A stretch of 64,000 bases of DNA from NCBI RefSeq assembly GCF_029784155.1, contig NC_073693.1, forward strand, positions 284,800,875 through 284,864,874, written 5' to 3'. Position numbers and translations under genes: made by a program. Shown here in pieces: positions 33,032-44,202 of this stretch (position 1 is its first letter; each line of letters begins with the position of its first letter). Source of the DNA: Uranotaenia lowii (Eukaryota; Arthropoda; Insecta; Diptera; Culicidae). The notes below the pieces were generated by a model. It saw only the letters and a list, made by a program, of their open reading frames with translations, ran no database searches and had not been told where the DNA came from.

Positions 33032-34593
33032 ACTAGTTTACAAAATTTTAAAAAAATCGTGAACTTGATTAACTGACAAACATTTTTAATGTGAAATCGG
33101 GCGCTGAATCCGAAAATGAAATTCAAAAAAATCTCAGTAGAACCTTTTTTGAGTTATGCTCCAAATATGAAATTTCGACAAAATTAAAAAAGTTCTTGTA
33201 CTTAGATTAAAATATCTCGGACGGCATAACAGTAATTTGAAATCCCTTTTTTGCATATTGAAGGTGAATAAGTTTTCTATCGATCATCTGAACACTATTT
33301 TTGCGTTTGACCAACAGTATTGCTGATATTGGTGACTTTATGAGAAAAAAAAATTATAAAAAAAGCATTTTTTAGAGAAAAATTTGTTTCAACGAAAGTT
33401 TTAGACTCGATGGTAGCATTTAAAAAATCTGATTTTCTTCTGCGCTTAAATATCAATTCAAAACAAAGATTTCAAGTGGTTATTTATCAAAATCGGTTGA
33501 AAATTGAAGAAGTTATTGCTACTTCACAATAACTGAAATTTTTGGAGTTTTTAATAATTTAACAAACCGCAGTACACTTATCATAGCATAGGAAGAATGA
33601 AACATGATAAATCTCACTCGCTCCAAGTCAAAATTATTTATTAGCTTACCAGAAGGTCATATGCCAAGTTTCAGGAAGATCTGACCATAGGGAGGGGTTG
33701 CTAAAAGTTTTTCAAAAACATGCGGCCTTTGAACCGCAATAACTTTTCTGTTTCAAATCCAATCGAGTTAAAGTCTTCGGGTGAAATATTTGTCTCAACT
33801 TAGGCTTTAAGAAAATCAACCATAAAAAACAATCAACTAGTGATGAAAAAAGTTATTGATGAAAAACCAGTATTTTTCGTTCCTTCCGGGCAAATTACCT
33901 CAAAATTTTATTCACGTCTGTGACTCAAGCAACCCCTTCCTATAGTATCTTCCTGAAACTTGGCATATGACCTTCTGGTAAGCTAATAAATAATTTTGAC
34001 TTGGAGCGAGTGAGATTTATCATGTTTCATTCTTCCTATACTATGATAAGTGTACTGCGGTTTGTTAAATTATTAAAAACTCCAAAAATTTCAGTTATTG
34101 TGAAGTAGCAATAACTTCTTCAATTTTCAACCGATTTTGATAAATAACCACTTGAAATCTTCGTTTTGAATTGATATTTGAGCGCAGAAGAAAATCGGAT
34201 TTTTTAAATGCTACCATCGAGTCTAAAACTTTCGTTGAAACAAAATTTCCTCTAAAAAAATGCGTTTTTTATAATTTTTTTTCTCATAAAGTCACTAATA
34301 TCAGCAATACTGTTGGTCAAACGCAAAAATAGTGTTCAGATGATCGATAGAAAACTTATTCACCTTCAATATGCAAAAGAGGGATTTCAAATTACTGTTA
34401 TGCCGTCTGAGATATTTAAATCTAAGTACAAGAACTTTTTAAATTTTTTCGAAATTTCATATTTGGAGCATAACTCAAAAACGGCTCTACTGAGATTTTT
34501 TTGAATTTCATTTTCGGATTCAGCGCCCGATTTTACATTAGAAATGACCTTCAGTTTACTGAGTTCAAAAATGCTGTAAACTAGTGTAATCAT
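33032..34593. mobile_element. 1.56-kb foldback element inserted in the P-element relic
   Basis: The ends are ACACTAGTTTACA and TGTAAACTAGTGT. Arms of about 700 bp are inverse complements with few mismatches (shared landmarks: gcgctgaatccgaaaatg, ggagcatAACTCAAAA, gaccttctggtaagctaat), centred near 33810. It interrupts transposase homology between 33010 and 34600. A related copy at 1170-4470 itself carries other elements. There is no coding capacity. Confidence 0.88.
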
Positions 34594-34599
34594 TTCGTA

Positions 34600-35359
34600 G
34601 AATCAAAAGTTTAAACAATAACAAACATGTAATAGTGCTCAAATTCATTGGCCTCTTGAATCCTTTTGAGTTTCGGTTATTGGAATTGAAAACGTCTAAA
34701 AGGTCATTGAATAATGTGATGAACTCTGATGTTTCTTAGCTCTCATCAAATTCCTCCATTGTCGAATTTAGCTCTTCAAGGGCCTCAGCAACTCTTCTGC
34801 TCAGAGTTTGTGCTGCTAAGTCTACTCGCATATTTTCATTTTTAAAATTCAAATGTTTATTTGACAACTTTGAAAGCTTCATCTCGCTTGAATTTTGGAG
34901 ATCATGAGTTTCGATAAATATTCCCACCTAATTTTACTCGTGTTTGATTGAATTTCTTCTTTTGAAGCCAATGTGCTGTGCACTAATTTCAGCATGTGGC
35001 CAAAATAATAAAAATTAATTCTTTTGTGATAGAATGGTCAAATGACCCAAACCCCAATTCCATGAAGATTCGCCAACACAGTTTTGATGAGACCTGCTTT
35101 CTGCTCTGTTTTGAGAGGATCTACAAGAAAATATTATACCGGAATTTTGATTTTTTTCTTCTGTTCGGTTACCATAAAAACGAGAGCTTCTTTTGCCATT
35201 GGAATTTCTTCTAAGTTATCTGAGAGAAATCCTGCAAAGTCAACAGAACCTTCAAATTTTTTTTTGAAATAATGATTCTATTCCGTTTGTTTTTTATGGC
35301 AACTTCATCCATCATGAGGCAGGCCAGCAAACGTTCACCTTGCTCCTCACACTCATCAG
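34600..35359 (-). pseudogene. P-element (THAP9-type) transposase, central fragment
   Basis: Read minus strand with frame changes: ERLLACLMMDEVAIK (first catalytic Asp region), FEGSVDFAGFLSDN, EIPMAKEALVFMV, DPLKTEQKAGLIKTVLANLH, HMLKLVHSTLASKEE, LSNKHLNFKNENMRVDLAAQ, TLSRRVAEALEEL, and EFITLFNDLLDVFNSNNRNS. The order matches the RNase H-like and insertion domains of P-element transposases. At least two stops and a frameshift are present. It connects at 35359/38564 across the hAT-like element to the next fragment. Confidence 0.82.
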
Positions 35360-36058
35360 CAGGCTTCGGACTCTTTTCAGAGCCCAACAAGAGCGGTGTA
35401 AAAATCAGCACCGCTCTTTAAAATTTGTTGTGAGCGGAGCAAGAGTGGTCGATTGGAGCGGAGTGACGATACACACATGGAGCGTTTTTCGTCACTCACA
35501 AAACACTCAAAATTGAAATGAGCGCTCTATAAGAACGTCTCCTTAAGAGTACTCCTAAGGTGTACACAATGTGCGTCCAAGTAATTTATTGATGGTGCTG
35601 TTCGCTTTGGTTCGTATCCAGCTGTTTTGTTGGTTAAATATAAGTCTCAATCAAACAACAAACCAAACGCTTAGAACCGATCCGAAAGTTCTTTAGCGGG
35701 TGAAACTAAACTGCTCTTCCACGGTGGTTAAGGGAGCATAAGTCATCTGCATTATAGTGGTGCTGATTGAACATTGAAAGTTAATTTTACAATTCGCTAT
35801 CTAGTGTCGAGGGTGTTATCAACAAGATTTTTTTTGGATTCAGATTGTTTTGAATTCGTGAAATAAAATCAATACCTACCAGCCTATACTAGCAAATAAT
35901 GCCCCTAAATGTTTGCCAGAAACAAGTCGTTGTCATGGACTTCTATGTACTAACAATTGTTACGGGCTCCAATTTTGACCAATATATGCGTTTTGGAAAA
36001 CGCTTAATTGTTTCGGTAAATGATGTTATTTTTTAACAAAATTTAAAATAATAACATA

Positions 36059-36783
36059 CCGTCAACTGGGGCAACATGCAACACTTCTCAACTAAAATGG
36101 CTTCTAAATAACCCACGTCCACAGATAATCATAACCTTTATACATAAAAAGTTTTTTGATGCCATAAAAACCATTACGTATAAAAAACACCAATTGCAAT
36201 TTTTCGTGAACATAAGGATGCTGCATACATTTAGGGGTAAAAAAATACTAAAAAATATCTACTCCTAGCTGTAATCATAAAATTTAATGTTTGGATGAAT
36301 GAATTTTAAATGCCGACAAACGCGTGATGCAAAACAATCATATTCCAGCACATGGAAACGAGATTTACAAGTTGTCTCTCCGATTTGCATTTTGTTGCAT
36401 GTTACCCTAGACTGGTAATTGAATTATAAATATATTTATTTAAAAAAATTGGAGATTGCTCGAAAAATATTTTTATACCGACAGTTACAGAAAAATTTAA
36501 CCAGAAAAAAGATGGTAGGTGATATCATAAAGCCATACCGTCATACTGGGGAAAGCATTTTAGGGCACGATTTTTTTTAATTTTTTTTTAGATTTTTTTT
36601 AAATTTTGAATGAAAATGAAAAACTTTCAAATACTACCTTAAGATGTGAGAAATTATTTCATCATCATTTTGTAGGCATTGAAAGATAACTTGATTGCAT
36701 GATATACAATTAAAAATAAAACAGGGCTGTAGTAATCAAATGTTGCCTCTAACCCCGCTGTTACATGATGCCCCGTTTGACGG
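36059..36783. mobile_element. Probable TIR element inside the hAT-like element (CCGTCAAMYGGGGC ends)
   Basis: The left end is TA-CCGTCAACTGGGGCAACATG. The right end, read inversely, is CCGTCAAACGGGGCATCATG followed by TAACA as on the left. The right flank is TT rather than TA. A related ACCGTCATACTGGGG occurs internally at 36527. No ORF is supported. Confidence 0.5.
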
Positions 36784-37586
36784 TTCTTGTACTCAAAGAG
36801 GAAGTATTTATTGACTAAAATATACGCAAAGCTAGATATTTTGTCTACTAACACCCGAATAAACGAAAAATTAGTGGGAAAAGAAAACGTAAAGTGACTA
36901 ATGATTGTGGGAGGACCGTAGTTCAAGATTTTTTGCCAAAAATTGACTTTGTGGGAATTTGTCGGTTTTCCGGAACATAGTTTAATACGCATTATGAATA
37001 TTCAAATAGTTAACATGTGATTTTCAGCGAGTTGTGAAATTCTTAAATATTCCATATGAATCCCCCAGAGATCTAAAAAAATGGCAGTGCCAGAGGTTTT
37101 ATGCAATTTCTAAGTCAAGTGACATCAAACAGTCATCAAAATGTACGAACAAGTTTTTTTTAATTTGATAATGAAATTTTCCCCATTCATCTATTGTCAT
37201 AATAATGTAGATATATTGTATGGAGTAGCTGTAAACGATTACTTTACATTACATATATTTCATTAAACCATTGGAATTTGAACCTCGGCACCAAGCGCTT
37301 GCACGCTTTGCTTTCAAAGCGCTGCCTAAAGAATTCCATTAATGAACGTCTTTTTTGCTATGCAGATGATGGGAAGGACGGTTTCCTAAAAACACACTTA
37401 ATTTCCCTAAGAGCACGCTCTAAGAGCTTACCTAAAGGAGCACACATCACTCATGTAAGTGAGTGTCGAACATTTATTTTTCGGGAAGCATGAGCAGAGT
37501 GTGTGCGGTTTAGCGCTCACAAGAGCGTGGGTTCCACTCCTCTTTGTGAAGCTTTGCTCTTGCACTTTTGAGTGACACCTCAGGAG

Positions 37587-38541
37587 TAGACTGGCCCAAA
37601 TTTGCATGGGAAGATTTTTACAACATTTTTTCCAACGCGGCACCCCCTAAGTTGGTGCCTTTAGCTGAAAAAATGACTTTCTGAAAGTTTCAGGTCATTT
37701 GGCAGAAGCACGAGCTGGCGCAAAGGGCTTGAAATTTGTATGGAGATTTTCGGCAAAATGTATGAAAAATCGACATACTTTCACTCTTTGTGCTCTAAAA
37801 TATGTTTCCAGTATGCTAGAAAGCTCAGAATTTCAGGAACTGTAGTTTAAACAATGACAAACAAGTTTGTAGAAGATTGTGATAGGATACGAGTTGACGG
37901 TGATGAGTTATCCGCAATTAAATGTGTGATTTTTTTTTCGCATTTCATTGATATATCGTGAACGGTGTATAGGTGGGTTATTAGTACTAACTTGATCGCA
38001 TTGTCACACAATAAGAATAACATATAGAAAGTTTGTGTCCTTGGCAAAGTCTTAATGCCCCACAATAATGTTTGTCAGAGCTTTGTTCGTAACTTTGCCC
38101 AGGACACAAATTTTCTATCTGTTATTCTCATTGTGTGGCAATGCGCTCAAGTTAGTACTAATAACCCACCTATACACGTTCACTATATATCGATGAAATG
38201 CGAAAAAAATTCACACATTTAATTGCGGATAACTCATCACCGTCAACTCGTATCCTATCACAATCTTTTACAAACTTGTTTGTCATTGTTTGAACTACAA
38301 TTTCTTAAATTCTGAGCTTTCTAGCATACTGGAAATATATTTCAGAGCACAAAGAGTGAAAGTATGTCGATTTTTCATACATTTTGCCGAAAACCTTCAT
38401 ACAAATTTCAAGTCCTTTGCGCCAGCTCGTGCTTCTGCCAAATGACCTGAAACTTTCAGAAAGTCATTTTTTCAGTTAAAGGCACCAACTTAGGGGGTGC
38501 CGCGTGGAATATAAGGATATTTTTTGTTATGGGCCAGTCTA
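37587..38541. mobile_element. 955-bp foldback nested in the hAT-like element, 8-bp TSD
   Basis: The ends TAGACTGGCCCA and TGGGCCAGTCTA are inverted. CTCAGGAG flanks both sides (37579-37586, 38542-38549). The arms are near-perfect inverse complements (gcaccccctaagttggtgcc, gcagaagcacgagctggcgc) centred near 38065. It is non-coding. Confidence 0.88.
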
Positions 38542-38563
38542 CTCAGGAGTCGTCCGAAGCCTG

Positions 38564-38695
38564 CTCATCAGCCAAAATTTTTAATACAGCCATAGATTCT
38601 GTTGTAATTCCCTGTGCCCCACCAATAGATTGATACCAACGTATGATGGTTCTACAAACAAAACTATACAGAGCTAATCTAAACAGAATCTAACT
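38564..38695 (-). pseudogene. P-element (THAP9-type) transposase, upstream fragment
   Basis: The minus strand reads RTIIRWYQSIGG and AQGITTESMAVLKILADE, running straight into the 8-bp TSD and continuing at 35359. The first part fits the LPS-x-RTL-xxW region preceding the catalytic domain of P-element transposases. Upstream of 38700 the sequence becomes an aactaa-type low-complexity tract (38690-38815). Confidence 0.7.
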
Positions 38696-39592
38696 AAACG
38701 GAACTAAAGTAAACTAAACTAATCTTAACTTACTTAAACTAAATAAATACGAGCTAAAAAGACTACACTAAACAAACCGAATAAACCACAACTAAACTAA
38801 ACTAAATCTAACTGAAAAACAATTTGTAGAATTCGAAAAAACAGGAACTTCAATAAAACACGTTGTCCCTCAATGGCGGGTTGAATTTGAATGTACATTG
38901 TTTATGTTCGCCATCGTTTTGGTTGCCAGAAATTGCCAGTTACCAGTATTGGAGATGGAATCGGAAAAGGAAATCAATGAGCATTGGTGAAAATGTTTGT
39001 GAAATTTTACCTGTACGTCACTTGTGCAAATGCAAAGCCATCACCTCAGCTCGTTTCCGCTTTCATTCTCAGTGTTATCTCAATATATTTGTTAAACTAA
39101 CGTATTTCATCACATTCAGGTGGATAAAATTTTACCGTAATAAACTTAAGAAAATAGCGGAACTTTTTCAAACCGCGCTATGTTTAAAGAAAGAAACTCA
39201 TAACTCTAGCTGGTGACGCCTTGTAACAAAAACACAACGGAATCGGATGAAGGATTGCCATTTTGTAATCTTTGCTATAAATAGAAATTTTATTAAGTGG
39301 GAAACGAAAATGGAACACAAATAGATTGAAAAAAAAAGTACTAATTTCATTGACAACAATTTTATAATTTTGTTATAAAGTTATTTATTTTTCTTTTTTG
39401 CATCACTTTTGATTATGTGCTCTTTTAAAATGGTATTTCGTCAGTTGAATTGCATCCAAGGAAACAAAATCAAGTAGTTTCAGTGGAAAATGAACGTTGC
39501 CTCTGCTAGGGACGACCCAGGATGCATGTTAACAAACGCGACTAGTGCGACATCTACAATTTTGAAAACGGCACAGCAAACTCGACTGATCT
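38696..39592. other. 5' part of P-element relic; no THAP domain recognised
   Basis: Contains ACTAAACTAAA low-complexity (38690-38815) and about 770 bp of unique sequence. The plus-strand frame 38863-39216 has no known motif. No C2CH finger was found on the minus strand. Confidence 0.3.
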
Positions 39593-39664
39593 GTCAAGTT
39601 GCCAGGGGGTTGGTAAAAACCTGGCTCTCTATACGTGGGAAATCTGTTTCTCAGTTTCTTAAGT

Positions 39665-39826
39665 CTAGTCCACACTAGGAGACGGTTCGTCTCGAGACGG
39701 TCTCAGCGTCTCCCATTTTCTTCGGGAGACACTGAGACCGTCTCAGGTTTTCAACAACAACAACAACAGACAACAAAGTCCGTCTCATAACAAAAATCGC
39801 AGTTCATGTTGCCTAGTGTGGACTAG
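39665..39826. mobile_element. 162-bp MITE with CTAGTCCACACTAGG ends
   Basis: The left end is CTAGTCCACACTAGG (39665-39679) and the right end is CCTAGTGTGGACTAG (39812-39826), exact inverses. The interior has inverted GAGACGGTCTCAGCGTCTC-type palindromes and a (CAA)n tract. TSDs were not resolved. Confidence 0.75.
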
Positions 39827-41039
39827 GCTGTATGCATAGGTAGCTAGTGTAGAGCAAAGCCGTTACAATTCATGGATGCATTTAATCAACATGCCCTCTG
39901 GCCTAACATTTAAAAGCTTTTTTTTATTAGCTCACTTATGCCTGTCTATCCAAATTCTGTATAAGAAAATTTCGCCGAACATGTCATAAAAATGTGTATA
40001 AAGTGTATGAAAGTGTATAAAAACATACACACTTAATCTTTTCTCCTGTTATCGGAACAATTTTGTCCTGTACTTTAAACAGCTGAAAATTACAGGATAA
40101 TCTCAAGGCAGAAAACATTTGTCAAATTCACCCTGCTGTACACACTATTAAATTTTTGGTGTAAATTTAGGTCAAATTGGATGCACAAAACTGAAGCATC
40201 ACTTTTGACATAAATTTACATCATAGACAGAATAGATTGAAGCCAGAAACGCTTAAAGACTTAAATTTGAGGATACATAATTTACCATAGACATAAATTT
40301 CAACTAATTTTAATGTAAAATTATGTCAAATAAGATGCACAAATCTGAAACATCGCATTAGACACATATAAAATTAGATTTTCAGTGATGTAATTTTAAG
40401 TCATATCGTATGCACAAAAAAATAAGCAGCGTTTGTGACATAAAATTATGTCTTTTTAATATTATTGCGGTACATTAATGAACCCCTGAATTGTGAATGA
40501 GGCTTGCGTTCCAGAAATAAATGATATCAATACTGTTATCAGTCTTTATTGACCATATTCGCAGCTCTTAAGCTATATGTTGATACACAATTTTAAAGCT
40601 TCGAGAACCACTTCGTAAGCATTTTTAATTTCTATCATAATTTACCAATACCTAAACTATGCTAATTTGAAGCTTACAATAACTGTTACTTTGACACCCT
40701 TTGTGTTTATTTTTTGTGATTTTATAAATAAATTTTTTGTCCGACTTTGTATTCCAAATAAGACATTATTAATTTTATGTTGTCGATAGACTTTTTGGTT
40801 CATGGTGCATTACTAAGAAATCAACGTAACACAACGTAATCAACATATTACAACATTATTTGATAAAAAGATCTACTTGAAATGTCCGACATTAATCAAA
40901 ACTCATTCCTTTAGCGCATTAGACACGAATGCCATAATGTTGGTAAAGTGTCATAAATAAAACCTAAAAAAAATCCTTTAGCGCATAGATTATCTTACCA
41001 GTTCTATGAAACCGCCGCCGGTAAGCACAAACGAACCTA

Positions 41040-41510
41040 CGGTTCATACATCGGCATCTCAAATTTCCATCTTTAAGGAGACCAAGTGTCTGCCATCGAG
41101 GATCTTATAATATGGCCTCGGCCGGTTGGAATCGCTTAGAATCCTGATAATGTCCGTTGACAAATCCAAAATGAAAGGTCGATATTTGGGCAGCAATCCT
41201 TTAGTCGTAGCCTATGAGCTAAAATTGGTGACACGAAGATGTCGATATCTCCAGCAGCTGCCTTGGCATGCCCTTTGAATTGTTTGCTCCTTAACAGCTT
41301 CCTGAAGCCGTCTTTCCGTAAGCTAGAGCACCTAAAAAAATATGAATTTTGAATTACTTAAGTATCGTCGTGTTCAGTATGGAATTGACATACAAACAAC
41401 GCCGCCGTAATTTGTCATGTAGGAACTAATATCAACCGACACCTCACCAAGTTCTTTTTCTGTCAGACACATGCGCTTTAACATGGTCAATGTTTTACAA
41501 ATGTTTTTGT
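41040..41510 (-). pseudogene. Unknown gene in the TA element: 3' exon-like segments
   Basis: Minus strand, about 41482 down to 41390: MLKRMCLTEKELGEVSVD and SSYMTNYGG. Then a probable intron ending tttttttag near 41337, then SLRKDGFRKLLRSKQFKGHA, KAAAGDIDIFVSPILAHRLR, LKDCCPNIDLSFW. A frame change follows, then DLSTDIIRILSDSNRPRPYY and KILDGRHLVSLKMEI before a stop. The composition is clearly protein-like. The frame change marks it as decayed, or another small intron exists. No family is recognised. Confidence 0.45.
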
Positions 41511-42561
41511 TTACTGCAAGGGCATTGAACAGGTATAACATTTTTAAATGAAAAGTTTGTTGATCGTGGTTGGGGATTTACCATGATCAACAAAGGGATT
41601 TTTTTTCAAATTATTAAGCAATTATGTGTCTATTGCTGAATTCTCACTCTCTCTAAGCACTGCCATTTCGGGCATTGTAAGTCCAAGTTTATTCATTTCA
41701 AACTCACATTTCGTGTATTAGACGCATAATGTTTAGGCCCCAAGCGATTGACTGCCCTATACCATTAGGCAGTGCGAAAAACCTAATTTTGAAATTTTAC
41801 CCATCGTCTAGTAATGTCGTTCGGAGTAGCAATGCATAAAGTGGAAAACCAATATTTTAGGTTCACTGCTTTACCAATTCCTTTAAATATGGGACTGTTA
41901 TGTGAGTGAGAGCAGTACAGCCGTGGCTGTAATGCCTCTAGGTCAGGCAAATAGAAATTCGATGAGGCATTTTTTTTACTTTTTAACAAAAATATGAGCA
42001 CTTTTAATTGTTTATTTTTTAGGATTTAATCAGATCAATTTGACATTAACGTTTTTTTCTGTTTTTCAACCCTGGGTAATGCGTAAACCTTCTCATGATG
42101 ACTGTTATTTCGCAACCATAGCTATTTATTTCAGAACAGACAATTTTTCATTTGAATTTATGGGTAATTTGATCATTTGGGTAAAATTTTGTATGATAGT
42201 ACTAAACTGCAACAATGTTAAACCATAGTTACCCCCTGTAAAGGGATAGAAAGGGGCCAATTTTCATTTGCTCCTAACATTTTAAAAATCATCAATTCTC
42301 AACAAAATATTACCCACTTGCACCTTTGCTATCCGCGAATATTTTTGCATTGTTTCTTTTTTTATCTGAGTTGGATAAAGGGAGTTGTTGGGAAAACAAA
42401 CTCAAAAACATCGGGGCACGACGGTAGTGATAGATTCCCATCCATCAATAAGAATGACCAAGAGTTAGTTTTTCCTACTTGATGAAAGGTGGGTATTTAT
42501 ACTTTTTTAAAAATTGTCCAAACTGGCAGCGAAAAGAAAAAAACGATAGCAAAATACTTAC

Positions 42562-42970
42562 AATTTGGGTAGAATTGTTAGCCATCTTGTCAGCCTCTAT
42601 ACACCATTGTCATTTGGGGAGGAAAACTCAGGCGCCAGCGACTTTGATTCGTTGTCCTCCCAATGCTCACAAGTGTATTGGAATCTACCTGAAAATAATT
42701 TAAAAAAATGACAATTATCAACCTTCTTAAATAAAAAAACAAACAAACTACTTACCTCATCACTGGCCTTAGCTGTGTCATAATCTTCGAATGCTATAGA
42801 TAGTCCAGTTGACTTTGCAATCGGTCTGTGAAACTGTTTCCCTTTTCTTCTGAACTTGTTGAAGATGAAATCTTCATGTATTATGCAGCTGATACTTAAA
42901 CTTGAGCTTTCTAATTTGGTTTTGTTATCGAAATCTCCAAACCGTCGAGTAGCTCCAGATGTTTGTTCGA
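42562..42970 (-). CDS. Unknown gene in the TA element: two spliced exon-like segments
   Basis: The first segment (about 42970-42756) is open and reads FEQTSGATRRFGDFDNKTK ... NKFRRKGKQFHRPIAKSTG ... YDTAKASDE, ending at a perfect GTAAGT donor. An intron of 67 bp ends in ttttcag. The second segment (42688-42562) continues in phase as VDSNTLVSIGRTTNQSRWRL ... MVYRG, then a stop, and another GTAAGT donor follows at 42561. No start codon was identified. It probably belongs to the same gene as 41040-41510. Confidence 0.42.
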
Positions 42971-44202
42971 ACGCTTCGGAAATGTTTTATTTCGATTCAC
43001 TATAGCAGGTATATTCCAACAAAACAGTCAAACTTCCCTAAATTTGTACAGGGACAACAGTCAACTTGATAGACTTGACGAGTTTTTTTTACAGAGCCAC
43101 CGTACTAGTGCACTTTTCCGGGCGGCGTTATTTGTTTCCTCACTGCACAGAAAAATTGATTTGTCTCCATTCCAACGTTGATGACCGGTGCTGCTCCCTC
43201 CGGTTGATGGAGACCAGCTTTCACGACGACGTTCTCCGTATTTTATTCGGTGGAGAAACTGCCGGAGTTTTCCGTAGCACAAAACAACGTACCGGACCGA
43301 AAACGACAGAAAACAAAACAACGGATAAACAAAACAACGGGTAACCAAAACAAAATCGTCCTTTTGACGTTTCTCTTTTTGATACGTACCGGGTCCGGAA
43401 GGGATGCCAGCGGCACTTGTAAAATTGTAATTGTAATTTTTTTATTAGGTTCAAAGGGAGTACAATTAATTCAATCACCAACTAAAATTTCAAACGCTTT
43501 CCTGATTCAATGTTTATTTCGAGGTCTTACGTTTTATGCTCATAATGTTTTACCTTTTATAACATAAATTTACATTTTCTGTGACATAGAATTCTGTTCT
43601 AGATCGAATTTTATATTGTTGGTAAGGTTTGTGTATTTCTAAATCGAAATTGATGTAAAATTAGATCTTTTCTGGTTTTAAACCAAATGTTTTTAGGTCA
43701 TCAAGCGTTTCTGGCTCGTTTAAATTTATAAAATTTTTGGTGTGTAGGATCGAAACTGTGTTGTTCATCAATGTACAGGTATTTTTGAAATATTTCTGTG
43801 AGCTTGGAATGGTTTTCTCCTAAGTAGATTTTCGTTTTTTTCTACCCAAAGCGATCTAGCTTTATTGTATCCACCTATCAATACTCTCTTTTCTGTCTTC
43901 TTGGAATTCCATAATTCAGAATTTGAATTTTCATAGAGGTTCTGGCTACTTTTAAGATGCAGATACCAGGGCCATGCTGCCAACGTTGACAAATGTTCAA
44001 ATAAAAGTATTTATTAAAAGCTTTAAAACTGGATAGTTTATTTGTTAAATGACTTAGTCACAAATCAAATAACATCTTTAGTTGCTTAGCAATAGCAGAG
44101 GTTAGATTAAAAATTAAGTCTTTATCAATTGTGTTTCACATTGTATTCAGCTTTGCTGATACTAATGCTGATCTCTAACTACCACTAAACACTTCCCTAC
44201 AC

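Larger units (their letters stand above)
35360..38563. mobile_element. 3.2-kb hAT-like element with perfect 8-bp TSD, inserted in P-element coding sequence
   Basis: The ends are CAGGCTTCGGA and TCCGAAGCCTG. They are flanked by CTCATCAG (35352-35359) and CTCATCAG (38564-38571). Removing the element and one TSD restores the open transposase frame (…ILADE|CEEQGERLL…). Subterminal GAGCG/CGCTC repeats crowd both ends (35380-35570 and 37400-37570), as in hAT elements. No transposase frame is recognised inside, so it is non-autonomous. Confidence 0.88.
31015..39613 (-). mobile_element. P-element relic, about 3.8 kb after removing later insertions
   Basis: The termini are inverted: ACCAACCCCCTGGCAACTTG from 31014 on the left, and its inverse ending 39614 on the right (22 identical bp). 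TAAAAA flanks both sides (31009-31014, 39614-39619). Between them lie minus-strand fragments of a P-element/THAP9-type transposase. Later insertions at 33032-34593 and 35360-38563 account for about 4.8 kb, leaving about 3.8 kb, a normal P-element size. No N-terminal THAP finger was recognised at 38.7-39.6 kb. Confidence 0.7.
40141..43746. mobile_element. 3.6-kb TA-flanked element of unknown family carrying a multi-exon gene
   Basis: The ends TA-CACACTA and TGGTGTG-TA are inverted over a short tip, followed by inverted matching blocks GCCAGAAACGCTTAAAGAC (40244) and its counterpart (about 43695). Near the left end, units containing GATGCACAAA-ctgaarcatc and gacataaa repeat three times (40166, 40325, 40405). 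The interior has minus-strand exon-like segments with consensus splice sites. I could not match it to a transposase family. Confidence 0.55.

Noticed and set aside
43061..43567. Overlapping frames of 72-105 codons on both strands
   Set aside because: They contain internal aaaacaacgg repeats and no splice or domain support; possibly leader of the unknown gene in the TA element, but not supportable as coding.
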